From NCBI RefSeq assembly GCF_014698475.1, contig NZ_JACJTB010000016.1, positions 1 to 64,000 on the forward strand: a DNA stretch of 64,000 nucleotides, in the 5' to 3' direction. The DNA is from Nostoc spongiaeforme FACHB-130. Lineage in GTDB: Bacteria; Cyanobacteriota; Cyanobacteriia; Cyanobacteriales; Nostocaceae. The notes under the pieces are model-generated. The model saw only the letters and a list, made by a program, of their open reading frames with translations, had not been told where the DNA came from and did no database searches. Position numbers and translations under genes: made by a program. Shown piece by piece: positions 17,044 through 26,061 of the stretch (positions are counted from its first letter, which is position 1; each line of letters opens with the position of its first letter).

Positions 17044-17969
17044 GCTTCATATACGCCTTTGACGTTGTACCAATTGAGAAAAATCCGAGCTACTTCCAAT
17101 GCCAATTGGGGTTTACCTAATTTAATCAGCCAGCGTAAAAAGGGAGCCATTGTGCGTTCATTCAGCAGGCCATTAAGTGAGAGAATGCCCCACAGTAAAC
17201 GGTGCAGCCATGTCATTTGAATCATCATTCGCACTTCCCAAGTGGGATGCTTTTGATAAAACAAAACTCCCATACGGCCGCGTTGAATTTCTTTTTCAAT
17301 CAAGTTAGGAATTTGTTCTAAATTAAATGGTGGATGCCAATGATATCCCACGGCTGCGGGACATTTAATTAGTTGCAGTCCTAAATTTTTTAGTCGGACA
17401 CCTAATTCTAAATCTTCCCATCCATACAGTTGAAAACCAGTATCGAATAATCCGGCTTTAGTTAACCAATGTTTAGGAATGGCGACGTTACCTGTAGCGA
17501 AGAAAGCCGCAGAGAAATCGGTAATTTTATAAGGTTCCGCAGTTGGATTCTCGAAATTACAAGTATTAATTACTGCACCATAAGTAAAAAAGCGATCGCT
17601 TCCTAATTTCTCTTTTCCCTGCAATAATGCGTCAGCGTGAGCTTGCAGAAAGTTTTTCAGCACTACTAAATCGCTATCGATAAATATAATCGTATCACCA
17701 AGTGCTTGCTCTACCCCCAAATTCCGCGCCGCCGCCGGGCCAGCATGGTCTTGCTGAAAGCATCGGATATGGGGAAACTCTTGCTTGTGTGCTGCCAACC
17801 ATTCTAAGGTTCCATCTGTAGAACCATCATCGACTAACACAACTTCGTAATCACTCACGATAGTTGACGCACTCAATTCCTGCTTTTCCAAGGCTCGGAG
17901 GCACTTTTCTAAAATCGGCAGACGATTATAAGTTGGTATCACAACACTGAAAAACACATTCTCACCCAC
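17019..17969 (-). CDS. Family 2 glycosyltransferase
   Basis: 316 residues with a GT-A fold. The nucleotide-binding start FFSVVIPTYNRLPILEKCLR, the VLVDDGSTDGTLEWL motif and the D-x-D-like IFIDSDLVV (about residues 94-102) are intact; GWEDLELGVRLKNLG (about 184-198) supplies the ED acceptor/base motif typical of GT2 and chondroitin-synthase-like enzymes. It transfers an activated sugar, probably to a surface polysaccharide or glycolipid; donor and acceptor cannot be read. No sugar-metabolism neighbours are present. Confidence 0.88.
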   Translation of the reverse strand: MGENVFFSVVIPTYNRLPILEKCLRALEKQELSASTIVSDYEVVLVDDGSTDGTLEWLAAHKQEFPHIRCFQQDHAGPAAARNLGVEQALGDTIIFIDSDLVVLKNFLQAHADALLQGKEKLGSDRFFTYGAVINTCNFENPTAEPYKITDFSAAFFATGNVAIPKHWLTKAGLFDTGFQLYGWEDLELGVRLKNLGLQLIKCPAAVGYHWHPPFNLEQIPNLIEKEIQRGRMGVLFYQKHPTWEVRMMIQMTWLHRLLWGILSLNGLLNERTMAPFLRWLIKLGKPQLALEVARIFLNWYNVKGVYEAYAQSTEK

Positions 17970-18090
17970 AACAGAAATTACCCATCTCCAGCTTATGACA
18001 ATACTGTACTAGACACGGTTCCTGATTGGTCAAGGAGTGGGGAGAATGAGGAGGCTGGGTTTACGGGTGTGAGGGTGGAAGGGCAAAATC

Positions 18091-18120
18091 AAGTCAAAAG
18101 TCAAAAGTCAAAAGTTAAAA
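18091..18120 (+). repeat. Tandem GTCAAAA heptamer repeat
   Basis: Four consecutive GTCAAAA/GTTAAAA units, followed 10 bp later by CTTTGACTTTTGAATTC, which is complementary to them and could form a hairpin. Similar arrangements occur near 38010 and 60040. The 270-bp gap from 17970 to 18239 holds nothing else recognisable. Confidence 0.7.
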
Positions 18121-18239
18121 ATTCTTTGACTTTTGAATTCCCCTTTGGTGTGTATGTATCTAAAACCCTTACACCCCACACCCTTTCACCCTTACACCCA
18201 TTCTTCACAGATAATCTTGGTGCATAAGTTCTATTGGTA

Positions 18240-18680
18240 TTAATTCAACCAAAATCCAGCTACTTTTGCATCTTTCAGGCTAAGTCTCGCTACAATATCA
18301 TCGCTGCCATCTTTAAATGACAATTTCCATAAGTAAACTTGATAGCCTTGCTGGTTTAATTTTGTTAAGAAAACAGAGGAATAACCTTTCTTGAGGCGCG
18401 GCGCTAATTGTTCACTAACATGTGTAAATATTTGTTTGGTTAGACCTTCTTTAAAAGCTGGATTTCCCTGAGAGATAAAGTTTGTATAATTGTTTTGTTC
18501 AATGGCATTGATGAGATTTGTAAAAGTTTTTTGTACAGATTGTTCTGGTTGATTACTGGGTGTTGATTTGACTCTTTCTTCGACAGTAGCAGCTTGCACA
18601 TTTTTTGCCATTACTAAAGTCAAGGGTGACATAGTAAGAACTGTTGCAACTACCAAGGCTATTTTATTCACTTGCATCAA
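18240..18680 (-). CDS. Secreted hypothetical protein (possible DUF3887/NTF2-like fold)
   Basis: 146 residues. A signal peptide (about 1-31, ending NVQAA) precedes an alpha+beta domain with the pattern FTNLINAIEQNNYTNFISQG ... FLTKLNQQGYQVYLWKLSFK, reminiscent of NTF2/DUF3887-like folds. No catalytic residues are evident. It is exported to the periplasm or lumen. Upstream lies the gap shared with the oxidoreductase gene on the same strand, 95 bp away, so a common transcript is possible. Confidence 0.65.
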   Translation of the reverse strand: MMQVNKIALVVATVLTMSPLTLVMAKNVQAATVEERVKSTPSNQPEQSVQKTFTNLINAIEQNNYTNFISQGNPAFKEGLTKQIFTHVSEQLAPRLKKGYSSVFLTKLNQQGYQVYLWKLSFKDGSDDIVARLSLKDAKVAGFWLN

Positions 18681-18775
18681 AATTCTCTTAATTTATATAT
18701 TATCTGTCACCGATAATAACTCAAAAAACCCCAGATCCTCGATTCCTTTGAGAAATCAAGGATCTAGTTAGATCC

Positions 18776-20716
18776 TTATATCTGCAATAGTCCTTCAGGA
18801 TTGACAGAGAATAGCGATCGCCTCTGTAAACCTTCCCGGTGTAAAATCTCATTGGCAGCTAATAAACCACTACTCACAGCACGTTCCATTAAGCCGCAGG
18901 GAAAAGGCATTTTCACCCAGTCACCAGCAAATATTAAGTTGGGAATATTCGTACTAGTTTCAGGACGTTCAGCATAACTATGAGGTGGATATCCTGAAAA
19001 GTTATGTTGGTTAACTAATTCTCGATGCAAAATTTTGGCTTGTTTTAACTCTGGCACAATGGCATACAGTTCTTGTTCAAAAGTTTTTAGCAAAGCTGCT
19101 TGGGTGGGAAATTGCTTTTCTTTATAACAATAAGCGTGTAATTCAACCACACTACCACCAGTGCTTTGTGACCACTCAATAAATTGTTGTTGAATGCGAT
19201 GATAAAGAGTGATGCTATCTGTTAATTGGTAGCCAGACAAAGAAGTAAAATTACTTTGTTGCCAGTCAAAATCGCGGTCAAACCAAAAGCGACATACTGC
19301 AAAAGGATCAGCAATACTCAAATTTTTTACTTGGCTTTGTACTGTAGCATCAACATCACCATTGATACGCTGAAATAATGTTTGCACTCCCGGCACATCG
19401 GTAGCAAAAACATAATAATCTGCTTGGACTTTTTCTGGTGATGGCAAATCTTGATTAACTGCTATTAGTTGCAATTCATCACCTTCTCGTTGTACTACTT
19501 GAAACTTAGCTAAATCTCGTTTTGCAGGCCCTTTGATAACTTTACCATCAGTCGCAAATGCTGCTCCATGACAAGGACATTGAAAACTACCATCCTCTGC
19601 TTTTTGGACAGTGCAACCTTGATGAGTGCAGGTGAGAGAAATTGCTTGCTGAGAACCTAATGGTAATGCAAACACTTCATCAGCCGCGCCAAAATATTCT
19701 ATCTTGTTATCTGCGATCGCGGTATTTTTTTCCACCGTCAACGGCACAGAATTATAATTACCATCAGTCCTATATTTCACGCCATCAATCTTACCGTTAA
19801 CAGCTACAACTTCAGTCACAGTTGCATCGTTGATAATTTTACCGCCACGCTGCACAATTGCTTGAGCGATCGGTTGGACTAAACTTGTCCCCATATCGTC
19901 TTTTGTGCCATTAAAAGCCAGTCCTTCAGGGTTGCCAAAAAAGTAAAAATGAAAGAACTGCATTAGTTCTCCCACACTCATTAAATCTGGTGCATTCAAG
20001 CTAGATTTGGCAAAAGGCAGAAAATATAAATCATATAAACCTTGGGGAAATTCTGTTTCTACCCAATCAGCCACAGATATATTATCAAATCGCTGATAAT
20101 TTTTGTCTCTTTGAAAGCCGGTGATAGCTTGAAAGACTTGCAAATGTTTGATTTTCGTTAAATTAATACCCCAACGGAAGCGATTTGGAGATGCGATCGC
20201 TAAATCTATAATATTCCAAGGAAAAGCCGAATGGCTGGGGCGAAATACCTCTGGTTTGTATTTAGCATCTTGATAAACCACAGAATAAAAATTCAGCGAT
20301 TGAAAATTATCCTTTATCCCCAATTCTGCTACCAAACTATTCAAGTTATAGTACTGCGGAAAAAAGCCATGAAACCCATGTTCCATCATAAAGGTTTCAC
20401 CAGCCGCCTCTATTTGCCAACTAGCAATTTTGCCACCTAATTGTGGAGATTTTTCTAACAAAGTGACAATAAATCCTCGCTGACTTAATTCATAAGCACA
20501 AGCTAAACCTGCTAAACCACCCCCAATCACAACAACAGTTTTAGATTTATTTAATATTTGTGGCAAATCTAGAGTATCTTTTTGAAATACCGTTGGTTTA
20601 GGCTTACTAAACCGCGAGTATCCTGTAACTCCTGCAACTGTACCGACACCGAACAACTTCAGCAGTGTACGACGGGAGATAGTAGATGATTCCAGCAAAT
20701 TAGGTATTTGGCTCAT
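18776..20716 (-). CDS. FAD-dependent amine-oxidase-type oxidoreductase with internal Rieske [2Fe-2S] domain
   Basis: 646 residues. A twin-arginine signal (SRRTLLKLFGVGTVAGVTG, about 14-32) predicts folded export. The FAD domain starts VVVIGGGLAGLACAYELSQR (about 61-80) with LLEKSPQLGGKIAS and closes with NLIFAGDWVKMPFPCGLMER near 600-620. Inserted at about 340-410 is a Rieske domain with both ligand pairs, CTHQGC and CPCHGAAF. The FAD part resembles phytoene-desaturase/CrtU-like carotenoid enzymes, so a carotenoid or quinone redox reaction is a reasonable guess, with electrons passing through the cluster. The substrate is not established. Confidence 0.85.
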   Translation of the reverse strand: MSQIPNLLESSTISRRTLLKLFGVGTVAGVTGYSRFSKPKPTVFQKDTLDLPQILNKSKTVVVIGGGLAGLACAYELSQRGFIVTLLEKSPQLGGKIASWQIEAAGETFMMEHGFHGFFPQYYNLNSLVAELGIKDNFQSLNFYSVVYQDAKYKPEVFRPSHSAFPWNIIDLAIASPNRFRWGINLTKIKHLQVFQAITGFQRDKNYQRFDNISVADWVETEFPQGLYDLYFLPFAKSSLNAPDLMSVGELMQFFHFYFFGNPEGLAFNGTKDDMGTSLVQPIAQAIVQRGGKIINDATVTEVVAVNGKIDGVKYRTDGNYNSVPLTVEKNTAIADNKIEYFGAADEVFALPLGSQQAISLTCTHQGCTVQKAEDGSFQCPCHGAAFATDGKVIKGPAKRDLAKFQVVQREGDELQLIAVNQDLPSPEKVQADYYVFATDVPGVQTLFQRINGDVDATVQSQVKNLSIADPFAVCRFWFDRDFDWQQSNFTSLSGYQLTDSITLYHRIQQQFIEWSQSTGGSVVELHAYCYKEKQFPTQAALLKTFEQELYAIVPELKQAKILHRELVNQHNFSGYPPHSYAERPETSTNIPNLIFAGDWVKMPFPCGLMERAVSSGLLAANEILHREGLQRRSLFSVNPEGLLQI

Positions 20717-20888
20717 TGGTTACAAAATTAACTTTTCCCATCTAACAAAGTCGTGAAATGATCACTGTGAGTTCGCAGATTGTATTGTTAAGAATATTTC
20801 TGTGATCACCGTGCTAAATCCCGAACTGAATTATTTTGCCAGAATGGCAGAAATTGTCAAGCGTAAACAATACTGGAGATTAAATGAG

Positions 20889-21662
20889 ATGAAATATTGG
20901 TGCGAAACTATCGCTGTCACCCAGCGCATCTTAATTGAATTACTCCGTCGGCGACGCAGCCTCATTTTTTGGAGTATTTTTCCAATTTCTGTCTTAATTC
21001 TCGGTGGATTTATTTTAGCAGAAAGAGCAAAATTACCGATCAACACAGCTTTTGAATATACTGCACCTTCCACATTAGTGGGTGCGGCTTTATTTTTCAG
21101 TTGTTTGGGTGGTACAGTTGCAACTGTCGTTGCAGAACGAGAACAACAAACCCTCAAACGTTTGTTTCTCTCGCCGTTGAGTGGTATATCCTACTTTCTC
21201 GGAATTTTTTTAGCTCATAGTTGCATTGGCTTAGGACAAGCTTTACTCGTGTATACTGTTGCTGCGTTTTGGGGTGCGACATTTAAAGGTTCAATTTTTT
21301 TAGGATTAATCATTATTTTGATGAGTATCGCTGCTTATGTTGGCTTAGGTTTTATTTTAGGTACACAATTAGCTAGACGAATTGAAGATGTAAATTCTTT
21401 AGTTGCTGCCTTTGGTGTACCTTTATTAATTTTAGGTGGAGCCTTTTTACCAAGTTCATTGTTTCCGAAAAGTTTAATCAATATCGCCCAATACAACCCG
21501 ATTTATCACATGAATGAAGCATTCGTGGGAGTTTCAACAAATGACAAGCAAATTAGTGAGATTGCATCACATTTTTGGTTCTTATTAATTTTTACTTTGG
21601 TAATGATAACTAGTGGATGGTTATCTTATCGCCGTATGTTACTGGTAGAAAGAAAATTATGA
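20889..21662 (+). CDS. ABC-2 type transporter permease
   Basis: 257 residues with six hydrophobic spans. The frame is open from GTG 20802, but ATG 20889 (MKYWCETIAVTQRILIELLR) fits the family N-terminus and has GGAG at about 11 bp. The LIFWSIFPISVLILGGFILA span, the EREQQTLKRLFLSPLS coupling helix and the PLLILGGAFLPSSLFP loop are typical of ABC-2 permeases that export drugs or lipids. No ATPase is adjacent; the nearest single-domain ATPase is at 25162, 3.5 kb downstream on the same strand, a possible separated partner. Confidence 0.85.
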   Translation: MKYWCETIAVTQRILIELLRRRRSLIFWSIFPISVLILGGFILAERAKLPINTAFEYTAPSTLVGAALFFSCLGGTVATVVAEREQQTLKRLFLSPLSGISYFLGIFLAHSCIGLGQALLVYTVAAFWGATFKGSIFLGLIIILMSIAAYVGLGFILGTQLARRIEDVNSLVAAFGVPLLILGGAFLPSSLFPKSLINIAQYNPIYHMNEAFVGVSTNDKQISEIASHFWFLLIFTLVMITSGWLSYRRMLLVERKL

Positions 21663-21802
21663 AAAAGAATTGAGAATTCAGAATTCAGAATTAATGAGTG
21701 ATATAAAAATATCCACCACTAACTGTAGACCAATTAATTTTCGATTGGATGGGGTGTAAGGACGGGTTTATTTTGATGATTATTAATAGACTTACATAAA
21801 CT

Positions 21803-22999
21803 ATGGATTCTTCAATTACAACAAATTCTAATTCTGACCGATTACGAACTAAGCGAATCATCTCCCTAGATATGCTGCGCGGCTTAGTAATGGTGTTAAT
21901 GGTACTAGACCATGTGCGAGTTTTTTTTACTAATGTTCGCTTCCGCCCCACAGACTTAACACAAACAAATATACCCTTATTTTTTACACGCTGGGTAACT
22001 CATTTATGCGCTCCCACATTTATATTCTTGGCTGGAGTAGCAGCTTATCTTTATTTTGAGAATCGACTGCAAACCAAGCAGGAATTATCACGCTATCTAC
22101 TAATTCGGGGACTATGGTTAGTGTTTTTAGAGTTAACAGTAGTACGTTTTGGCTGGACATTTGAACCTACCTACTCTTTTTCGGTGGCGGGGGTACTCTG
22201 GGCAATTGGGTGGTCAATGGTTGTGTTAGCAGCATTAGTTAGAATGCCAATTCCTCTCATAGCCTCTTTCGGAATTGTGCTGATATGTGGACACAATTTA
22301 TTTGATCAGATTCATGTTGAACAACTAGGAAGATGGGGTTGGTTATGGGCAATTCTTCATGAACCTAAAAGGCTGATGCTTTTTGCTAATAAAAATTTAT
22401 TTATTGGCTATCCTCTGATTCCTTGGATTGGGTTAATGACAACAGGTTATGCCTTTGGAACTTTCATGAAGCAGGAAAAAAGTTTGCGACAGAGATTGTT
22501 CTTGCGGTTAGGACTGGGTTTAATTACTGGCTTTGTGGTTCTCCGCGCTGTAAATATCTATGGCGACCCGTACCCTTGGACTGTACAGAATAATTTTTCG
22601 TTTACCATATTATCTTTTATTAACTGTCAGAAATATCCACCTTCATTACTGTATTTGTTAATCACACTCGGTATAGCAATGCTCTTGCTTTATCTATTTG
22701 AAAAGTACAGATTCAGGATTTTTCAACCTCTAGTTTTATTTGGTCAGGTTCCTTTATTCTTTTATATAGTTCACATCTGGCTGATTCATTTAGCAGCCAT
22801 TTTGCTGGCTTTACCTAAATATGGGTTAAAGGCAATTATTATGCCTTTTATGGTTTCTTCCCTAATGCCTACCAACTATGGATATGATTTACCAATGCTC
22901 TACAATTTTTGGATAATTATGATAATTCTGCTTTATCCTCTTTGTAGTTGGTTTAGAAGTTACAAAACCCAGCATTCTCGCAAGTTACCATCAAACTAA
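21803..22999 (+). CDS. DUF1624 / heparan-alpha-glucosaminide N-acetyltransferase-like membrane protein
   Basis: 398 residues with ten or more hydrophobic segments. The diagnostic N-terminal motif RIISLDMLRGLVMVLMVLDH (residues about 19-38) places it in the HGSNAT/YeiB-like acyltransferase group; W-x-T-H-L-C-APTFIFLAG follows. Such proteins are thought to move acyl groups across the membrane onto surface glycans, but bacterial members are poorly characterised. No operon partner; the next genes are a toxin-antitoxin pair. Confidence 0.8.
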   Translation: MDSSITTNSNSDRLRTKRIISLDMLRGLVMVLMVLDHVRVFFTNVRFRPTDLTQTNIPLFFTRWVTHLCAPTFIFLAGVAAYLYFENRLQTKQELSRYLLIRGLWLVFLELTVVRFGWTFEPTYSFSVAGVLWAIGWSMVVLAALVRMPIPLIASFGIVLICGHNLFDQIHVEQLGRWGWLWAILHEPKRLMLFANKNLFIGYPLIPWIGLMTTGYAFGTFMKQEKSLRQRLFLRLGLGLITGFVVLRAVNIYGDPYPWTVQNNFSFTILSFINCQKYPPSLLYLLITLGIAMLLLYLFEKYRFRIFQPLVLFGQVPLFFYIVHIWLIHLAAILLALPKYGLKAIIMPFMVSSLMPTNYGYDLPMLYNFWIIMIILLYPLCSWFRSYKTQHSRKLPSN

Positions 23000-23186
23000 C
23001 TGTAATATGAGACATACCTATCCCTCTCCTAAAAGGTGCTACAGTGTACACCGTAGGCTTTTTAAGGAAGGGTCTTAACTATGACTCTCGATTTTTAATA
23101 TATCAAACAGAATTGCTATAGAATTATCTTATATAGCTGAAAGCTGAGTTCAAGCTGGTCAATAACTTAATTCAAGTGTCAGAACA

Positions 23187-23399
23187 ATGCTAGAAATAAG
23201 TAAAAATTACGTGATGGATGAAAATCAGCAGCCTATTGCTGTACAAATTTCTATTGCTGACTTTGAAAAAATTGAAGAAATATTAGAAAACTACGGCTTG
23301 GTAAAGTTAATGGAAGAGTCAGAAAATGATGAACGACTGACTAAAGAGAAAGCATTGAAATATTACCAAAGCTTAAAGCAAAAGAATGTGGCAAGTTGA
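23187..23399 (+). CDS. Type II antitoxin (RelB/Phd-like)
   Basis: 70 residues: an N-terminal beta-rich segment (NYVMDENQQPIAVQISIADF) like a Phd/RelB DNA-binding and dimerisation part, then an acidic, helical tail (EKIEEILENYGLVKLMEESE) suited to wrapping a toxin. The last 14 bp overlap the toxin start, implying translational coupling. It should neutralise the RelE-like product of the next gene and repress the pair. Confidence 0.8.
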   Translation: MLEISKNYVMDENQQPIAVQISIADFEKIEEILENYGLVKLMEESENDERLTKEKALKYYQSLKQKNVAS

Positions 23400-23658
23400 A
23401 TATACTAAAAGGTTTTTAAAGGAACTGGCAGATTTACCAGAAGATGTTCAAGCCAGAATTGAACCTATTGTTTTTCAGGAGTTAGAATCAGAAAATCCTT
23501 TTGATTTGGATTATCTCCAAAAAATGAAGGGATATGAAGATAAATATAAGATTCGTGTAGGCAATTACAGGATAGGTATTACTGTTGATAAAGAAACACA
23601 AACACTAATTTGTCAAAGAGTTACACATCGTAAAGATATTTATAAGATTTTTCCTTAA
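23386..23658 (+). CDS. RelE/ParE-superfamily toxin
   Basis: 90 residues with the RelE fold pattern: VEYTKRFLKELADLPEDVQA (helices 1-2), then PFDLDYLQKMKGYEDKYKIR and VGNYRIGITVDKETQTL, ending VTHRKDIYKIFP. The conserved YKIRVGNYRIGI strand, Arg residues and the final HRKDIYK tail are those used for ribosome-dependent mRNA cleavage in RelE toxins. It overlaps the antitoxin gene by 14 bp. ATG 23386 is the only plausible start. Confidence 0.87.
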   Translation: MWQVEYTKRFLKELADLPEDVQARIEPIVFQELESENPFDLDYLQKMKGYEDKYKIRVGNYRIGITVDKETQTLICQRVTHRKDIYKIFP

Positions 23659-23738
23659 GAAAATATTTTTGAAAACTATATATCACACATAGAAGTGTTG
23701 AATTTTAAGTGAAAATTTAAGTTAGGTGAAACGAAGTA

Positions 23739-23774
23739 GAACCCAACAAAGCCTACCTTGATAATGTTGGGTTC
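23739..23774. terminator. Inverted repeat between convergent genes, possible bidirectional terminator
   Basis: GAACCCAAC (23739-23747) pairs with GTTGGGTTC (23766-23774), a 9-bp stem with an 18-nt loop, between the toxin stop and the cytochrome stop. The sequence also matches a dispersed GTTGGGTT...AACCCAAC repeat type common in cyanobacteria. There is no strong T tract. Confidence 0.45.
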
Positions 23775-23844
23775 CTAAGTTTTAATTTTGCTGACACATC
23801 GGCTATTTTACCAGTTACTTCAGTCCAGCATTGTTAGCTCATTC

Positions 23845-24432
23845 CTAATTAGCAATTTTATTCAGTTTTTTCGTCATTAAAAAGCTTTTAAACCTCCGCC
23901 AGTTGGCTTTGACAACTTTCCATTGTTGTAGGATATGCAGAAGAATCAAAGCTAAAAATGTATAGGCTATCCAAAAATGAACGCTTCTCCCTAAGTCTAC
24001 TAAACTAGAGTTTTGTGGGAAAAAATCGGGTAGAGTCAACCAAAAAAAATTGACATTATTACTTTTATAAGAATTGGAAAAAAAGAACCCACTAACTGGA
24101 ACTGCAAACATCAAGAGATAAAGCAGGGTATGGAGTATAAATTTACGTGTCCATTCAGGCGTAAATCTTGGCAAATTTTTAGTGTATTTTCGCCACCATA
24201 CCTGCAATAACACTAAAATCCGCCAAGTTAGCAAAGCTACTACCAAGGCTCCGATTGATTTATGAAAATCATATAGTTCTGATCTGAATAAAGTTCCACG
24301 GGATAACCGCGCCATACCTGAACCAGTTATAAATAAAACTAAATAACAGGCAGACATGATCCAATGTACAGACATGAGTTGCTTAAACGCAGAATTAATC
24401 CTACCTTTCTTAACTGCTGATGTTAAATTCAT
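23845..24432 (-). CDS. Cytochrome b561-like membrane protein
   Basis: 195 residues with four membrane spans and His residues positioned for two b haems: MSVHWIMSACYLVLFITGSG (span 1), DFHKSIGALVVALLTWRILV (span 2), ILHTLLYLLMFAVPVSGFFF (span 3) and VHFWIAYTFLALILLHILQQ (span 4). This is the YodB/CybB type of di-haem cytochrome that passes electrons across or within the membrane, often from quinol. Partners are not encoded nearby. Confidence 0.85.
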   Translation of the reverse strand: MNLTSAVKKGRINSAFKQLMSVHWIMSACYLVLFITGSGMARLSRGTLFRSELYDFHKSIGALVVALLTWRILVLLQVWWRKYTKNLPRFTPEWTRKFILHTLLYLLMFAVPVSGFFFSNSYKSNNVNFFWLTLPDFFPQNSSLVDLGRSVHFWIAYTFLALILLHILQQWKVVKANWRRFKSFLMTKKLNKIAN

Positions 24433-24592
24433 ATCAATACATCTGAATTTTGTTATGGTTTTAATTCGCAGTGCTATCGGACGTTTTTTGTTCTGTCGCT
24501 AAGTAAGTAGTTCTCTTACTTAAATAATCTTAATATATTTTATTTTTTTTGGCGGTTATGTGAAAAGTAGTTGGTTGTGATTATTAGCACGT

Positions 24593-24931
24593 TTACGCTG
24601 ACAAGGGTGGAGGAAAGCGAATATCTGCATTGAAATTTTCTATATTTGCTGAATGATGAATAGGTAAAACGTATTCGAGATTGTCGTGAGGACGGGGAAT
24701 GATATGAAAAGAAAGTACCTCGCCACCATTGACTTGTGCTATTGCTGCTAATCCTGAGACAACCGCAACGTTAACTTCCCCAACTTCTCCCCGAATCAGT
24801 ATGGTTATTCTGCCCAAATCAGTATTTTCGTAACCAACAAAAGTAATACAGGCAGCTTTACACATAGCATCTGCCGCTTCTACGGCGGCGGGAACTCCAT
24901 AAACTTCAATCATCCCAAGTGCAAGTGTCAT
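24593..24931 (-). CDS. BMC-domain carboxysome shell protein, CcmK-like, with altered pore loop
   Basis: 112 residues. A single BMC domain (about 1-92) is closely like CcmK: ALGMIEVYGVPAAVEAADAM, VNGGEVLSFHIIPRPHDNLE, YVLPI. CcmK forms hexameric shell tiles with a small central pore. The usual pore segment YEKIGSGR is here YENTDLGR, replacing the basic/Gly/Ser pore residues with Asn-Thr-Asp-Leu. The C-terminal tail (about 93-112) also diverges and ends RFPPPLSA. The gene is away from any ccm operon, as are the accessory ccmK3-6 genes of many cyanobacteria. It is probably a minor shell subunit with different pore selectivity. Confidence 0.85.
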   Translation of the reverse strand: MTLALGMIEVYGVPAAVEAADAMCKAACITFVGYENTDLGRITILIRGEVGEVNVAVVSGLAAIAQVNGGEVLSFHIIPRPHDNLEYVLPIHHSANIENFNADIRFPPPLSA

Positions 24932-25161
24932 ACTGATTTTCTCTAACCAAATCTGTTCTGCTGTTGTTCCAAATTGTAAATCAATGAGAACATATAGCGT
25001 TTCTCAGTTGTGTGCAGTACACCTTTCAAGAGGAGAGAGGCTAGAGGCTAGAAAAATTTACCTTATCCAGATGAAATATGCTGTAATGTTTGATGCTATG
25101 AGACATTGAGCAAATATATTAACCATTAACTAGATTGACTACATAATGGAAAATTGAAAAT

Positions 25162-26061
25162 ATGCTAACTATTAGAAACCTGAATAAATCTTATTCTCAA
25201 AGAAAAGTTATTCAAAATTTAAACCTGCATATTGCAGCAGGAGAAATTTATGGCTTACTCGGTGCGAATGGTGCTGGTAAGACAACCACAATTAATATTA
25301 TTTGTAATTTACTGAAAGCTGATAGTGGTGATATTACAATTAATCATCAGCCAGTTTCAGAGGCGATAAAAAAAATCATTGGCATTGCACCGCAAGAGAA
25401 TTTACTTTATAAAACTCTGACTTGCGAAGAAAATTTAAAATTTTTTGCTGATATTTATGGATTAGATAAAAGAACTCGCCAGGAACAAATACACACGACT
25501 CTGGCGGCGGTAAATTTATTGGATAGAGCCAAAAGTCCTGTAGAAACTCTCAGTGGTGGAATGCAGCGACGGTTGAATATTGCAGTTGCTTTGGTTCATC
25601 AACCAAAGTTTGTAATTTTAGATGAGCCAACTACCGGGTTAGATATTGAATCAAGGTACGAGATTTGGGAGTTAATTCGGCAATTGAGTAATCAGGGTAT
25701 TACCATTTTATTGACGACGCATTTATTAGATGAAGCCGAACGGCTTTGTCATAAAATTGGCATTCTCAAAGATGGGCAAATTTTGGCTGAGGGCAGTTTA
25801 AGCGAGTTACGTAAATTAATTCCAGCCGCCGAAATTTTAGTTTTACAAACTACTGAAAAAGAACAAGCGATCGCCCGCGCCGAGGAATATAATTTTACAC
25901 ATAAATATTACGGCACTGAGTTAGCTTTTTGGCTACCAGAACCTCTGGAATTAAAAGAAATTATTGACCGATTTGCGGGGATAAATATTGAGGCGATCGC
26001 TCGTCAGCCTGTACGTTTAGAACATATTTATTTGGAAGTTACCCGAAACCCCTATTCTTGA
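25162..26061 (+). CDS. ABC transporter ATP-binding protein
   Basis: 299 residues, one complete nucleotide-binding domain: Walker A GANGAGKTTT (about 34-43), Q-loop region GIAPQENLLYKTL, signature LSGGMQRRLNIAVAL, Walker B FVILDEPTTGLD and switch TTHLLDEAE. The C-terminal extension resembles ATPases that drive ABC-2 exporters (drug, antibiotic or Nod-factor type). The only lone ABC-2 permease nearby is at 20889-21662. Its end overlaps the convergent antiporter gene by 10 bp. Confidence 0.9.
   Translation: MLTIRNLNKSYSQRKVIQNLNLHIAAGEIYGLLGANGAGKTTTINIICNLLKADSGDITINHQPVSEAIKKIIGIAPQENLLYKTLTCEENLKFFADIYGLDKRTRQEQIHTTLAAVNLLDRAKSPVETLSGGMQRRLNIAVALVHQPKFVILDEPTTGLDIESRYEIWELIRQLSNQGITILLTTHLLDEAERLCHKIGILKDGQILAEGSLSELRKLIPAAEILVLQTTEKEQAIARAEEYNFTHKYYGTELAFWLPEPLELKEIIDRFAGINIEAIARQPVRLEHIYLEVTRNPYS

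Noticed and set aside
18091-18120. GTCAAAA repeats considered as regulator-binding iterons
   Set aside because: The same heptamers occur at several unrelated intergenic sites, so they fit dispersed repeats better than a replication origin or operator.
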